A model generated the notes under the pieces. The model was not told the DNA's origin. It searched no databases and worked only from the letters and a program-made list of their open reading frames with translations. Positions 35,613-45,116 of a DNA stretch of 64,000 bases are shown piece after piece. A program made the translations under genes and the position numbers. Within the stretch, counting starts at the first letter, position 1; each line of letters begins with the position of its first letter. The stretch lies in the NCBI GenBank assembly GCA_017937385.1, contig JAGBDR010000034.1, positions 34,162 to 98,161 of the forward strand, read 5' to 3'. Origin of the DNA: Parabacteroides sp. Its GTDB lineage: Bacteria > Bacteroidota > Bacteroidia > Bacteroidales > Tannerellaceae.

Positions 35613-37616
35613 ATGCAGACTATTTTTACAAAACGATTGCCGGGCTTGCTATGCGCCTGGCTGTTTCCGTTCGTCGCTTTGTATGCGCAGGTAGACACGA
35701 CGATCTATCGCCAGCTTTCGGGCGTGGAGGTGGTCGGCAAGGCACGCCCTTCCGTTACGCGCGAGAGTACGCCGCTTCAGGTGATGGACAAGACGGGGAT
35801 CGAGCGGCTTGGCGTGCAGGACCTCTCGGAAGCCGTCAAGCGTTTCTCCGGTGTGACCGTGCAGGACTACGGAGGTATAGGCGGCCTGAAAACCGTTTCC
35901 GTCCGCAGCCTCGGTGCCAAACATACGGCGGTCAGCTACGACGGGGTGACGGTCACCGACGCGCAGAGCGGGCAGGTGGACATCAGCCGTTTCTCGCTCG
36001 ACAATGTGGATATGATTTCCCTCTCGATCGGGCAGGCGGATGACATCTTCCAGACGGCACGGATGTATGCGTCGGCGGGGGCGTTGAGCATAAAGACGGC
36101 AATACCCGATTTTGAACAAAAAACGGCACGTTTAGGCGTACAAGTTAAAGGCGGTTCGTTTGGGTTCGTGAATCCTTCTATCCGTTATGAACAGAAATTG
36201 GGAACAAAATATGCCGCTACTTTGAATCTGGATTATCAATATGCCGATGGCCAATATCCCTTTACATTCACCAATGGTAATATTGTGACTAAGGAAAAAA
36301 GACATAACAGTGATATAGACAGTTATCATGGTGAAATGAATTTCTTTGCCGATTGGGGAAATGCCGGGAAAATGCAGTCGAAGGGATATTGGTTTGATTC
36401 CGAACGTGGACTACCCGGTTCTGTTGTATTGTATAACGATTATCACAAGGAACGTTTGGAAAACAGGAATGGTTTTGTACAAGCAAATTATGAGAATCGT
36501 CTGAATCCTGTTTTTGCTTTTAAAGTATTGGGAAAATTTGATTACGCTTGGACCCGTTATCGGGATTTCCATAGCCAATATGAAAATGGACAGCAAAAAG
36601 ATGTCTATACACAACGGGAAATATATGGTTCGGCCGCTTTTCTGTATACACCTAAGGAATACTGGTCTTTTTCGTTGGCGGAAGATGTTTTTTACAATAC
36701 GTTGGACGCGACCACCCCTAAATGTCCTTTCCCGGAGCGATTGACCTCTTTGACTGCTATTGCGGCCCAATATAAAAATCCCCGCTTTACGGCAACAGCG
36801 AGTTTGCTGGGTACGTTTATAACAGAAACATTGAAAATTGGTGAAGCGGCTCCTGACCGTTCGAAATTGTCGCCGGCGGCAAGCCTTTCTTATCGTCTGT
36901 TCCCTGAACAGAATTTGCGTATCAGGGCTTCGTATAAACATTCCTATCGTATACCGACGTTTAATGATTTATATTATGACCGTCTCGGTAATCGCAGTCT
37001 TAATCCGGAAAAAGCCATGCAATATAACATAGGAATGACTTGGAGCGGGACTTTTTCTGATCTCTCACTTGATTATGCCAGCCTGTCCGTTGACGGCTAT
37101 TATAATAAAGTGAGAGATAAGATTGTCGCTTTGCCGACGATGTTTATCTGGAAAATGATGAATATGGGAAAGGTGAATATCGGCGGTTTGGATATGAATG
37201 CTTCTGCCCGGTTCCGTTTGCCGGCGGCCTTTTCGGTTTTATTGGATGGTTCCTATACTTGGCAACATGCGGTAGATCGTACGACAAAAGGTTCTAAAAT
37301 TTATGGAGATCAAATTCCTTATACACCGGAACATGCAGGAACCGTTTCTGTAGGGGTGGAGCATCCCTGGTTGAATGCAACTTGGACGTTGATGGCTGTC
37401 GGGGATCGCTACTCCTTGCAACAAAATATTCCGGAGAACTTAATTAATGGATATGTTGAACAGCAACTCTCTTTTAACAGGACATTTCCGTTATGGCGTT
37501 GTTCGCTTCGTTTACAGGTGGAAATTCTGAATATCGGAAATGTCACGTATGATGTGATTCGCTATTATCCGATGCCCGGACGGTCTTTTCGGGCAAGTGT
37601 TAGATTTGTATATTAA
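35613..37616 (+). CDS. btuB: TonB-dependent vitamin B12 receptor
   Basis: The 667-residue outer-membrane protein has a signal peptide (LLCAWLFPFVALYAQ), a plug domain starting GVEVVGKARPSVTRESTPLQVMDKTGIERLG (TonB-box and plug region) and a beta-barrel ending in an aromatic residue (FRASVRFVY). The riboswitch directly upstream and the BtuG- and BtuF-like genes downstream make cobalamin or a related corrinoid the likely ligand. The first about 500 bp are GC-rich like the left neighbours, while the barrel part and the next gene are clearly richer in A/T. The ATG at 35613 gives the complete signal peptide. Confidence 0.92.
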   Translation: MQTIFTKRLPGLLCAWLFPFVALYAQVDTTIYRQLSGVEVVGKARPSVTRESTPLQVMDKTGIERLGVQDLSEAVKRFSGVTVQDYGGIGGLKTVSVRSLGAKHTAVSYDGVTVTDAQSGQVDISRFSLDNVDMISLSIGQADDIFQTARMYASAGALSIKTAIPDFEQKTARLGVQVKGGSFGFVNPSIRYEQKLGTKYAATLNLDYQYADGQYPFTFTNGNIVTKEKRHNSDIDSYHGEMNFFADWGNAGKMQSKGYWFDSERGLPGSVVLYNDYHKERLENRNGFVQANYENRLNPVFAFKVLGKFDYAWTRYRDFHSQYENGQQKDVYTQREIYGSAAFLYTPKEYWSFSLAEDVFYNTLDATTPKCPFPERLTSLTAIAAQYKNPRFTATASLLGTFITETLKIGEAAPDRSKLSPAASLSYRLFPEQNLRIRASYKHSYRIPTFNDLYYDRLGNRSLNPEKAMQYNIGMTWSGTFSDLSLDYASLSVDGYYNKVRDKIVALPTMFIWKMMNMGKVNIGGLDMNASARFRLPAAFSVLLDGSYTWQHAVDRTTKGSKIYGDQIPYTPEHAGTVSVGVEHPWLNATWTLMAVGDRYSLQQNIPENLINGYVEQQLSFNRTFPLWRCSLRLQVEILNIGNVTYDVIRYYPMPGRSFRASVRFVY

Positions 37617-37626
37617 CAATTAAATA

Positions 37627-38724
37627 ATGAAGAAAATGAATTTCAAAAAGTATGCAATTGTGTTGGGAGCCATCGCTTTGTGCACCGGCTTCTATTCATG
37701 TGACGATGACGAAATCGAAGACATCGACAAGCCGGCGGACACCGTCATTACATCTGATTTCTATGTTCTGAATCGTGGAAATGATGGGGCGAACAATGCC
37801 TCTATCGCCTATTACAATGCTACGTCTGGTATGTTGAATGATAAGTTTTATGAAGATGCCAATGGTAGCGGGTTAGGGGATTCGGCTGAAGATATGTTGG
37901 TTTATGGTTCTAAAATGTATGTAAGTGTGACGAGTTCCAACCGTTTGGCAGTTATGGATATGTCAGGCAAATTGATGAAAGCGATTGAACCGGAAAACGA
38001 AGGAGGAGAACCTTTGAGACCGAGATATTTGGCAGCTGATAAAGGTAAAATTTATATGTCTTATTTTTATGGCCACTCTGTTGCAGTGTTGGATACTGCT
38101 TCTTTGGAAGTGGAAAAGGTCATACCGGTAGGACGTTATCCGGAGCAAATCGTTGTTTCAAATAATAAGTTATACGTTGCTAACTCTGGTGGTAATGACT
38201 ATCCGAACTATGGAAAAACAGTTTCTGTCCTTGATTTGTCTTCTTTGGAAGTGGAAAAAGAGATAGAAGTTGTTATAAATCCTTGTCGTCTTGAAGCGAA
38301 TAACAATGGTGATGTTTATGTTATATCAATGGGAAATTATGGTGACATTCCTAATACGTTGCAATGTATCGATGGTAAAACAGGTGCGGTTAAGACGTTG
38401 GGAAATGGTAGTCGTATGGATCTTCGTGATGGGTTTTTATACGTATTATATGCTCAGTGGGGACAAGAAGAATCGATTCATGTATCTAAATATGACGCTT
38501 TGACGGGTGAACTTGTGAATGATAATTTAGTACCAGATATTAATAAGGTATCAACATTGAGTAGTATCAATGTCGATGCATCGGGTAATATTTACATTAC
38601 GGATGCCCCTTATACGGAAACTGGTTCGGTTTATGTCTTTAATAAGGATGGAAAAGGTGTTTCTGGATCTCCTGTTGATTCAAAAGGTTATGGCCCAAAT
38701 ACTGTTTGGGTAAAAGGAAACTAA
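37627..38724 (+). CDS. btuG: BtuG-like surface B12-binding beta-propeller lipoprotein
   Basis: The 365-residue protein has a lipoprotein signal with Cys25, followed at once by DDDE, the acidic signal that sends Bacteroidetes lipoproteins to the cell surface. The rest is repeated blade-like units (KMYVSVTSSNRLAVMD, KIYMSYFYGHSVAVLD, KLYVANSGGNDYPNYGKTVSVLD) typical of a YncE/DUF5074-type propeller. BtuG of Bacteroides thetaiotaomicron is such a propeller; it binds B12 very tightly and caps BtuB. Position between btuB and a btuF-like gene supports this. Start ten bases after btuB. Confidence 0.85.
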   Translation: MKKMNFKKYAIVLGAIALCTGFYSCDDDEIEDIDKPADTVITSDFYVLNRGNDGANNASIAYYNATSGMLNDKFYEDANGSGLGDSAEDMLVYGSKMYVSVTSSNRLAVMDMSGKLMKAIEPENEGGEPLRPRYLAADKGKIYMSYFYGHSVAVLDTASLEVEKVIPVGRYPEQIVVSNNKLYVANSGGNDYPNYGKTVSVLDLSSLEVEKEIEVVINPCRLEANNNGDVYVISMGNYGDIPNTLQCIDGKTGAVKTLGNGSRMDLRDGFLYVLYAQWGQEESIHVSKYDALTGELVNDNLVPDINKVSTLSSINVDASGNIYITDAPYTETGSVYVFNKDGKGVSGSPVDSKGYGPNTVWVKGN

Positions 38725-38732
38725 TATTATAG

Positions 38733-39860
38733 ATGAACAGACTGTTTCTATATATAATTTTTTTGCTTTGTTTCATCTGGCCTTCTTGCCAGGTGAAGCA
38801 AAGCCCTCATTCTGAAGATTCCTTCTCTTCCGACACCATCCGCTACGCCCAAGGTTTCACCGTCCATCATTTTGATGGTTATACCTCCGTTGAGGTGCGT
38901 GACCCGTGGGACAGTACGCGCCTGTTGCAACGCTATCTGTTGGTAGATCGGGAACGGCCTGTTCCCGGGAACCTCCCGAAAGGAACCCTGGTGCCTGTTC
39001 CGGTCCGGAATGTCGTGGTCTATACCTCTGTGCATGCGGCGATGATTGACCAGTTGGGAGAGACCGGGCGGATCATCGGTGTTTGTGAACCGCGCTATAT
39101 GGATACGCCTGCCATCCAGGAGGGGTTGAAAGCCGGACGGATTGCGGATATGGGAGAGGCCACCGCTCCTAATGTGGAGATGATGATTGAGAAAGGAGCC
39201 GAGCTTGTGATCGTTTCCCCTTTCCAGAACAGTGGCTATGGGCCGGTCGAGAAGTTGGGAATCCCCATTATCGAAGGGGCCGATTATATGGAGTCGTTGC
39301 CGTTGGGGCGTACCGAATGGATTCGTTTCTACGGGCTGCTGTTCGGCAAGGAGGCTTTGGCCGATTCTATTTTCAGGCTGACGGAAAAGGACTATCTCGA
39401 CCTGAAGCAATTGATAACAGCCGAGATGTCTCGCCCGAGCGTTATCTCCGAGAAGAAGTTCGGCGCGTCCTGGTTTGTGCCGGCAGGAGAAAGCTATGTC
39501 GCCAATATCTATGCCGATGCCGGAGCCGATTATGTCTTCAAGGAACTTTCCGGAGCCGGAAGTACGCCTTTGGCTTTCGAGACGGTGCTCGACCGGGCGA
39601 TCCATGCCGATCTGTGGTTGGTCAAATACAACCGGTCTGAAGAGATGACCTATGATGACCTGCGTGCCGAATACACCCCCTATGAAAACTTTGATGCTTT
39701 TAAGAACCGTCGTATTTATACCTGCAACACGGGGATTGTCCCTTATTACGAGGAATTTCCCCTGCATCCCGATTACTTGCTGAAAGACCTGATCTGGGTG
39801 TTCCATCCTGAATTGCAGCCCGGCTACACGCCCCGCTATTATCGGAAGATGGGGGAATAG
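38733..39860 (+). CDS. btuF: BtuF-like cobalamin-binding lipoprotein
   Basis: The 375-residue protein has a lipoprotein signal (Cys19 in WPSCQV, without the acidic surface signal, so probably periplasm-facing). A two-lobe periplasmic binding fold follows (VVVYTSVHAAMIDQLGETGRIIGVCEP, NVEMMIEKGAELVIVSP, LGIPIIEGADYMESLPLGRTEWIRFYGLLFG), as in BtuF/FecB-type proteins. It should hand B12 from BtuB to an ABC importer. No btuC or btuD genes follow: the next gene is an unrelated propeller protein after a 216-bp gap. The partner permease must be encoded elsewhere. Confidence 0.88.
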   Translation: MNRLFLYIIFLLCFIWPSCQVKQSPHSEDSFSSDTIRYAQGFTVHHFDGYTSVEVRDPWDSTRLLQRYLLVDRERPVPGNLPKGTLVPVPVRNVVVYTSVHAAMIDQLGETGRIIGVCEPRYMDTPAIQEGLKAGRIADMGEATAPNVEMMIEKGAELVIVSPFQNSGYGPVEKLGIPIIEGADYMESLPLGRTEWIRFYGLLFGKEALADSIFRLTEKDYLDLKQLITAEMSRPSVISEKKFGASWFVPAGESYVANIYADAGADYVFKELSGAGSTPLAFETVLDRAIHADLWLVKYNRSEEMTYDDLRAEYTPYENFDAFKNRRIYTCNTGIVPYYEEFPLHPDYLLKDLIWVFHPELQPGYTPRYYRKMGE

Positions 39861-40076
39861 GTTATGTCCATAACTTTATGCCTCCTGCGAAAACTATGAG
39901 TTAGCCCTCGTAGCCCATAGCTTTAGTGATCGTAATCCATAGGGGTAGGGCACGTGATGCGGTTTGTGGTGGAAGTCAGGAAGTTAAATTTTTTGCAAAA
40001 GGTAGGCAAATCGTTGGATAATAATTATATATGTGTATATTTACGCTTTGTTACTTAATTCGATAAATTGTATAAG

Positions 40077-41264
40077 ATGAAAAGATGTAAACCGTTATTG
40101 CTTGCCAATAACATGCTGGCTATGGGAGTATGGGCTCTGCTTTCCATGATGGGATTATTCGGTTGCAAGCAACCGGAAGTAGCCGAGACGCTCATCGCTT
40201 TTGACCCAAAGGCGAATTATCCGGAGAAGGAATTGGTGGTTCAAGACTTTATGGATGTGGAATACATTCTGTTGGAAACGAACGATGAGTTTATTACTCA
40301 AGGCAGTGTCAAGGCAATAGGGGAACGATATCTGTTGGTAACCAATTATATCAACGATGGCAATATCTTTGTTTTTGACCGGAAGACGGGCAAAGGTATC
40401 CGGGTGATAAACCGAATGGGACAAGGAGCCGAAGAGTATGCGTTTGTCAATGGAATTATCTTGGACGAGGCAAAAGAGGAAATGATTGTCAATTGTTGCC
40501 GTACAAGAAAAATGTTTGTGTATGATTTGCAGGGTAATTTCAAACGGAGTTTTCCTCATACACAGGATGCGGAATATTTTGAAGTGTTTGATTATGACAA
40601 AGACAACTTGATTTGCTATGATATGACAAGTTGTTATAAGGACGAGGAGAAAAGGGACAAGGCGTTTTACCATGCGCTCATATCGAAACAAGATGGAAGC
40701 GTTACCCAAGGAATCCCACTTCTTTTCGACCTTATCAAAGCACCGTTCGTGCGGGAGGGTGAGGCTGTTGTCGTCGCTCAAGCACGTGCCATTGCTCCCG
40801 GTCGGGGGGATTGGTTGCTTGCCGATACCTCTACCGATACGGTGTACCGGTATACTTCCACAAACAAGCTGACCCCTTTCTTGGTGAAAAAGCCTGCGGA
40901 AAACCCTGAAATGTTCTTGGTAATGGGAGTTTGTACCGATCGTTTTTATTTCATGAAAACCATTGAGAAGAAGTTTAATTTTGAGAAAATGAGAGGATTT
41001 CCCTCGTCTGAATGGATGTACGACAAACAGGAAAAAGCGTTTTTCAAGCCGGTTTTGTTGAATGCCGATCAAACCACCCGGCAATGGATCGATATGGTTG
41101 ACCGGCTTGTCGATGGTAAAGTAGCGGCTTATCAGGAACTGACTGCCGAAAGTCTGGTCGAAGCTTATCAGAAAAACGAACTGAAAGGTGAACTGAAAGA
41201 GATCGCAGCCGGTCTGGATGAAGAATCGAATCCGGTATTGATGTTGGTCAAACATAGAAAATAA
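40077..41264 (+). CDS. 6-bladed beta-propeller lipoprotein
   Basis: The product (395 residues from the ATG at 40077) has a lipoprotein signal (MMGLFGCKQ). It then shows the pattern of the Bacteroidetes 6-bladed propeller family: FMDVEYILLETNDEFITQGSVKAIGERYLLVTNY, NIFVFDRKTGKGIRVINRMGQGAEEYAFVNGIILDEAKEE and MFVYDLQGNF, with the hallmark VEYIxLET and GQGPxEY-like segments. The function of the family is unknown. A TTG at 40068 would add three residues. It ends at a bidirectional terminator shared with the convergent flavoprotein gene. Confidence 0.8.
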   Translation: MKRCKPLLLANNMLAMGVWALLSMMGLFGCKQPEVAETLIAFDPKANYPEKELVVQDFMDVEYILLETNDEFITQGSVKAIGERYLLVTNYINDGNIFVFDRKTGKGIRVINRMGQGAEEYAFVNGIILDEAKEEMIVNCCRTRKMFVYDLQGNFKRSFPHTQDAEYFEVFDYDKDNLICYDMTSCYKDEEKRDKAFYHALISKQDGSVTQGIPLLFDLIKAPFVREGEAVVVAQARAIAPGRGDWLLADTSTDTVYRYTSTNKLTPFLVKKPAENPEMFLVMGVCTDRFYFMKTIEKKFNFEKMRGFPSSEWMYDKQEKAFFKPVLLNADQTTRQWIDMVDRLVDGKVAAYQELTAESLVEAYQKNELKGELKEIAAGLDEESNPVLMLVKHRK

Positions 41265-41265
41265 A

Positions 41266-41311
41266 AAATACCCCCGTACTCTTACAAGTGAGCCGGGGGG
41301 CATTTTTAGTT
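41266..41311. terminator. bidirectional terminator
   Basis: The CCCCC tract (41272-41276) pairs with GGGGG (about 41296-41300) around a CTC/GAG inner stem. It has A-rich sequence on the left and ATTTTTA on the right, so T-runs follow in both directions. It separates two convergent genes. Confidence 0.75.
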
Positions 41312-41344
41312 TGGCATTTTTATTATAGGGAGTTGTTGAGTTTT

Positions 41345-42721
41345 TCAAGCCCAGCCATTCAACATGCCGTAGAAATACATGGGTTTCAGGAAATAGACCT
41401 TCAACAGCCATGCGGCCCATTGTTCTTTCGATGTGTCTAACATCGTGAATGGGAACGAAACCTGCGGCTCTTTATTGTAATCAAATTCACACAACAGGAC
41501 GTGGCCGTAGTCTGTCACAATCGGACAAGCGGCGTATCCGTCGTATTTCTCTTCCGGTGCTTTCCCCTCCATCAAGGAAATCAGATTCTTGGCAGCGATC
41601 GGCACCTGTTTGCGTATGGCGGCGGATGTTTTGCTGGTCGGGATGCCGGCTACGTCTCCTAAAGAAATGATATTCGGATAGGTCTTGTGCACCAGCGTCT
41701 CTTTGTCTACCATCACCCAAGCGTCAGCAGCCAGTTTGCCTTCCGTCCAGCCCAATCCGGCTTCTCTTACGAAATCGGGAGCCGACATCGGCGGAGTGAA
41801 ATGCAGGAAATCATAATCTTCCACAAACGGAGTGTAGGTCTTTTGGTCGCCTACGGTTTCGATTCTTTCAAAGTGAACCTGTTTGGCAGCCGTGTCTACA
41901 CCTTTCACCCGTACATTCAGGTTGATAGGAATATTGCGCTCTTTGTAGATCTCCAACAGACGGGGGGTAAAATAGGGTACGTCATAAAGCTGTTTGGAGG
42001 CCGTGTAGAAATTCAGGTCCACTTGTCCGCGTGTACCCTGTTTGCGGGTATAATGTTCGGTCAATAAGCAGATCTTTTTGGGAGCACCCCCGCATTTATG
42101 TTTGGTATACGTATCTGTGTAGATCCCGCGTCCGCCTGTTTTGGAAAATTCCTGCATGGCTTTCCAGGTCTTTTGTGCGCCTTCGAAATCATAGATACTA
42201 TGGGCGTTTCCTTGTCCCAATGTCGCTTGCGTGATTCCTTCCACCTTCTCCCAGTTGATCTGGAGTCCCGGAGTCAGGACCAGGAAGTCGTAAGCGATTT
42301 TTCCGTTGTTTTTAGTGGTTACCTGATTCCATACAGGATCGACAGCAGCGACAGAATCTTTGATCCATTTAATGCCGCTGGGCATACAGTCTTCCTGCTT
42401 TTTCCAGACATCTTCCGGTTTGTACACACCCGATGCGATCAGGGTGAAACCCGGTTGATAAAACTGACGGTCACTGGGATCGATCAATGTGATATCCGGC
42501 TCGTCTAACCAATTTTTTAGACGGGCAGCCATACTGATACCGGCAGCACCCCCGCCGATAATGACGATCTTGCCTTTGGCTTTGCTTGAAAATGCTTTCG
42601 CCTTTTGCGTACTTGCAGTGGTCAGTAAACCGGCCATTGCCATCAGTTTGAAAAAGTGACGGCGATCGATACCATGCTTTTCAAACGCTTTCATTTGATC
42701 TTCCAGTTCGTGTTTCATCAT
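41345..42721 (-). CDS. SQR-like FAD-dependent oxidoreductase with Tat-type signal
   Basis: The 458-residue product has an N-terminal segment DRRHFFKLMAMAGLL (R20, R21) that fits a twin-arginine signal. It then has an FAD-binding fold starting KIVIIGGGAAGISMAARL, VLTPG, and a second FAD motif NIISLGDVAGIPTSKTSAAI. Cysteines in CMPSG, KCGGAPKK and AACPIVTDYG match, in number and rough place, those of sulfide:quinone oxidoreductase and flavocytochrome c sulfide dehydrogenase. Oxidation of sulfide or polysulfide to feed quinone is the likely role, on the outer face of the inner membrane. It has its own promoter; the gene upstream is a membrane regulator. Confidence 0.82.
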   Translation of the reverse strand: MMKHELEDQMKAFEKHGIDRRHFFKLMAMAGLLTTASTQKAKAFSSKAKGKIVIIGGGAAGISMAARLKNWLDEPDITLIDPSDRQFYQPGFTLIASGVYKPEDVWKKQEDCMPSGIKWIKDSVAAVDPVWNQVTTKNNGKIAYDFLVLTPGLQINWEKVEGITQATLGQGNAHSIYDFEGAQKTWKAMQEFSKTGGRGIYTDTYTKHKCGGAPKKICLLTEHYTRKQGTRGQVDLNFYTASKQLYDVPYFTPRLLEIYKERNIPINLNVRVKGVDTAAKQVHFERIETVGDQKTYTPFVEDYDFLHFTPPMSAPDFVREAGLGWTEGKLAADAWVMVDKETLVHKTYPNIISLGDVAGIPTSKTSAAIRKQVPIAAKNLISLMEGKAPEEKYDGYAACPIVTDYGHVLLCEFDYNKEPQVSFPFTMLDTSKEQWAAWLLKVYFLKPMYFYGMLNGWA

Positions 42722-42744
42722 GTCTGAAAATTAGATTTTGCGAA

Positions 42745-42752
42745 CAAAGGTA
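42745..42752 (-). promoter_or_regulatory. -7 box of the SQR-like gene
   Basis: On the minus strand this reads TACCTTTG, 23 bp before the ATG. A TTTG (minus strand, 42775-42778) lies 22 bp further upstream as a possible -33 box. Confidence 0.6.
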
Positions 42753-42918
42753 AAGAATAATCCGAAGGAGCGTACAAAGAAAGGACTACAACATGGCTTG
42801 CACAGGTAGTTTGAGCGGGTGGAAAAAATACTACATTACTTTCTCACGCTTTTTCAATCTGTATATAATAAATTGATATATAATAATATACAAAATGTAT
42901 GCTTTTGAGAAAATATTT

Positions 42919-44976
42919 TCAGAAACTCATTAGGAAATCGACGAGATTCGTGTCTCCTTCCAGCTCCAAACGCTTTCTCAGGCGGTATCGCCGTAGCTCT
43001 ATCGCCCGTATGGAAACGTTCATGAGGGAGGCGATTTCCTTGGTCGAAAGGTTCATGCGGAGCAGGCAGCAGATGCGAAGATCGCCTGTTGTAAGATCGC
43101 TGTATCGTTGTCGGAGGCGGTCTGTGAAATCCTGGTGTGTACTGTTGAAATAGCTCTCAAACAAGATCCAATCCGCCTGGTCGTTCAAGGTCTCTTCCAT
43201 CAGACTTTTCATGCGGGTGTAGAGTCTGTTCGGATAACGTTCGCCCAGTGCCTCCTTTTGTTTCTCCAGTTCCTCCAGCAGACTTTGGACGGCTTGGTTA
43301 CGTTTGATAAGAGCGGTTGTCTGTAACGTCAGTTCGTTGTTCTTGTTCTTCAATTCCACCTCGAGCATCTGGTTTTTCAGGATTTGCATCTGTTGCTGTT
43401 CGGCCTGCCGTTCGGCTTCAGCTTTCTCCTGTTCTTCCTGGTGCAGGTTTTTCAGGTTATAGCGGAGTACGGCTTGTACGAGGATCCAGACAAGTACGAT
43501 ATAGGCCAACCAGGCCCATACGGTGTTGTACCAGGGAGGACGGACTTCGATGGACAAGGTCAGTTCGGGATAAGGCCCCTTGATGACATATTTGCGGACT
43601 TTCAATTCATACTTCCCTTCCGGCAATTGAAGGAACGTGATTTTCCCGTCGTGTTGCCAGGCGGACCAGTCAGAAGAGACCCCTTCGATCTGGTAGCTGA
43701 TCTGGTGGTTGGTCGTGAATATCGTGGTCCCTGTCCAGATATTGAACTCCCGGAAGTCGTGCGGAAGAGATATGTGCTGCGTGTTGACCGGCAGGCGATG
43801 GATACCGGAGGCATCGGCATATTCGAGTCCTGAAACGTTTAAGGGGGTGCTGCCGAGGCTGTTCCCGATCACTTCCCGGATGTTGAGTAAGATAGTCCCT
43901 TGCATGGCGGAAACCAAAGCTAAGGAATCGTTTAGCGGGATAATCCGTTTTCCCCTTGTCACGAGGTTCATATTGTAATTGTCGAAGAGCAGGCGGCATT
44001 TCAATGTCCCGATACCGTCTGTCATGTAAAATAGTCCGGCTTCGTTTCCGACAGAGAGCCAATAATGGTCGTTCCCGGCCGGGTAGACGTGTTTGGCTTG
44101 GGCGAATATCCCTAAAGCTTCCGTGTTTTGGAATAGTTGCCGGATATCCGGTGCAGGCGTGTCGTCGATCTTGAGACAAGGTCGGGCTTCGGCTTCCGTA
44201 GCGGGGACAAAAGGGCTTGCGGTTCCTAATGAACGTTTGAAATAGCCGAGGTTGGTTTGGATATACAACATCTCACCGTCCAGTCCGGCATTCATCAGTT
44301 TGCCGATCGTGCTTCGTTTCCCCAACAAGGTGATCGGAGGATCGAATGCGATTTGGGAGAGTCCGTTGTCAAGCGCTATCCAGATTTGCCGGGCGTCCTG
44401 TACGCAGATATAGCGGACGATGTTGTCCTGCAGTTGGTTCTGCATCGACAGGTGTTGCAGGATCGTACCGTCGGCATCCGTGATATATAAGCCTTGTGTC
44501 AAGGTGCCGATGAAGAAGAGCGCGCCATTGGTCGCGAAAGCGCTCGGTTGTGCCTCCTGTATCTCTTCCGGCAAAGGAAAGGGTATTTCTATGGGCGGCG
44601 GGGTGAAACGGATTTCCGGCGGGACCGTCTTCAACGGATGGTAGTGGAGAAGGCCGGCCTCGTCATGGGTCCAACAGCCTAACTGGTTCTCGTTACGGGT
44701 GTAGATCGTGTCGTTGTAGTTCGTTACGCCGGTCACCTCTTCCTGCCCCGGCAGCGGAAGTAGTTTCCAGGTATTGCCGTCGAAAGCAAGCAAGCCGGAA
44801 TTGTTGGCGACATACAACAAGCCGTCCGGCGTCAGTGAAAGACTCCAGTTCTGGCAGCTCGCCTTATAGTCTTCAACCGTATAGTTTTTTACAAACACGT
44901 ATGGAATGGCTACTGACGCACGTCCGGCATGTGTCGTGAACAGGAAAGAAAGGAACAGGATCAGTAGTCTATACAT
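42919..44976 (-). CDS. membrane-bound Y_Y_Y / LuxR-type HTH regulator
   Basis: The 685-residue product starts with a signal peptide (MYRLLILFLSFLFTTHAGRAS). A periplasmic region of beta-propeller-like repeats (NWSLSLTPDGLLYVANNSGLLAFDGNTW, GLYITDADGTILQHL, QIWIALDNGLSQI) ends in a Y_Y_Y domain (ISYQIEGVSSDWSAWQ...LQLPEGKYELKVR). One membrane helix follows (WAWLAYIVLVWILVQAVL), then a long coiled coil and a C-terminal HTH (LTTGDLRICCLLRMNLSTKEIASLMNVSIRAIELRRYRLRKRL). No histidine kinase or receiver is present, so this is a one-component transmembrane regulator. Ligand and targets are unknown. A TTG extension to 45015 is rejected because it overlaps a hairpin and spoils the signal peptide. Confidence 0.85.
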   Translation of the reverse strand: MYRLLILFLSFLFTTHAGRASVAIPYVFVKNYTVEDYKASCQNWSLSLTPDGLLYVANNSGLLAFDGNTWKLLPLPGQEEVTGVTNYNDTIYTRNENQLGCWTHDEAGLLHYHPLKTVPPEIRFTPPPIEIPFPLPEEIQEAQPSAFATNGALFFIGTLTQGLYITDADGTILQHLSMQNQLQDNIVRYICVQDARQIWIALDNGLSQIAFDPPITLLGKRSTIGKLMNAGLDGEMLYIQTNLGYFKRSLGTASPFVPATEAEARPCLKIDDTPAPDIRQLFQNTEALGIFAQAKHVYPAGNDHYWLSVGNEAGLFYMTDGIGTLKCRLLFDNYNMNLVTRGKRIIPLNDSLALVSAMQGTILLNIREVIGNSLGSTPLNVSGLEYADASGIHRLPVNTQHISLPHDFREFNIWTGTTIFTTNHQISYQIEGVSSDWSAWQHDGKITFLQLPEGKYELKVRKYVIKGPYPELTLSIEVRPPWYNTVWAWLAYIVLVWILVQAVLRYNLKNLHQEEQEKAEAERQAEQQQMQILKNQMLEVELKNKNNELTLQTTALIKRNQAVQSLLEELEKQKEALGERYPNRLYTRMKSLMEETLNDQADWILFESYFNSTHQDFTDRLRQRYSDLTTGDLRICCLLRMNLSTKEIASLMNVSIRAIELRRYRLRKRLELEGDTNLVDFLMSF

Positions 44977-45004
44977 CGCTTGAGAATTAATTTGAAAAAG
45001 TAGA

Positions 45005-45078
45005 GGGCGTATCAAAATGCTCCATGGGTGTTTGGCATGTCCTTAACGGGCATGACCGGTATGCATTTTGATACGCCC
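45005..45078. terminator. perfect 16-bp inverted repeat downstream of carB
   Basis: GGGCGTATCAAAATGC (45005-45020) and its exact complement (45063-45078) flank 42 nt that contain a further CATGTCC/GGGCATG stem. It lies between the carB stop (45117) and the next minus-strand gene start (44976) and may end carB transcription. No T-run follows on the minus strand, and similar arms occur after cstA, so it could be a dispersed element. Confidence 0.55.
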
Positions 45079-45116
45079 CTACGGATATTGGGCTACAAAT
45101 ATAGCGAATTTCTCAC

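Noticed and set aside
41265-41344. Small RNA gene in the gap between the convergent 6-bladed propeller and SQR-like genes
   Set aside because: The only structure is a bidirectional terminator; nothing suggests an independent transcript.
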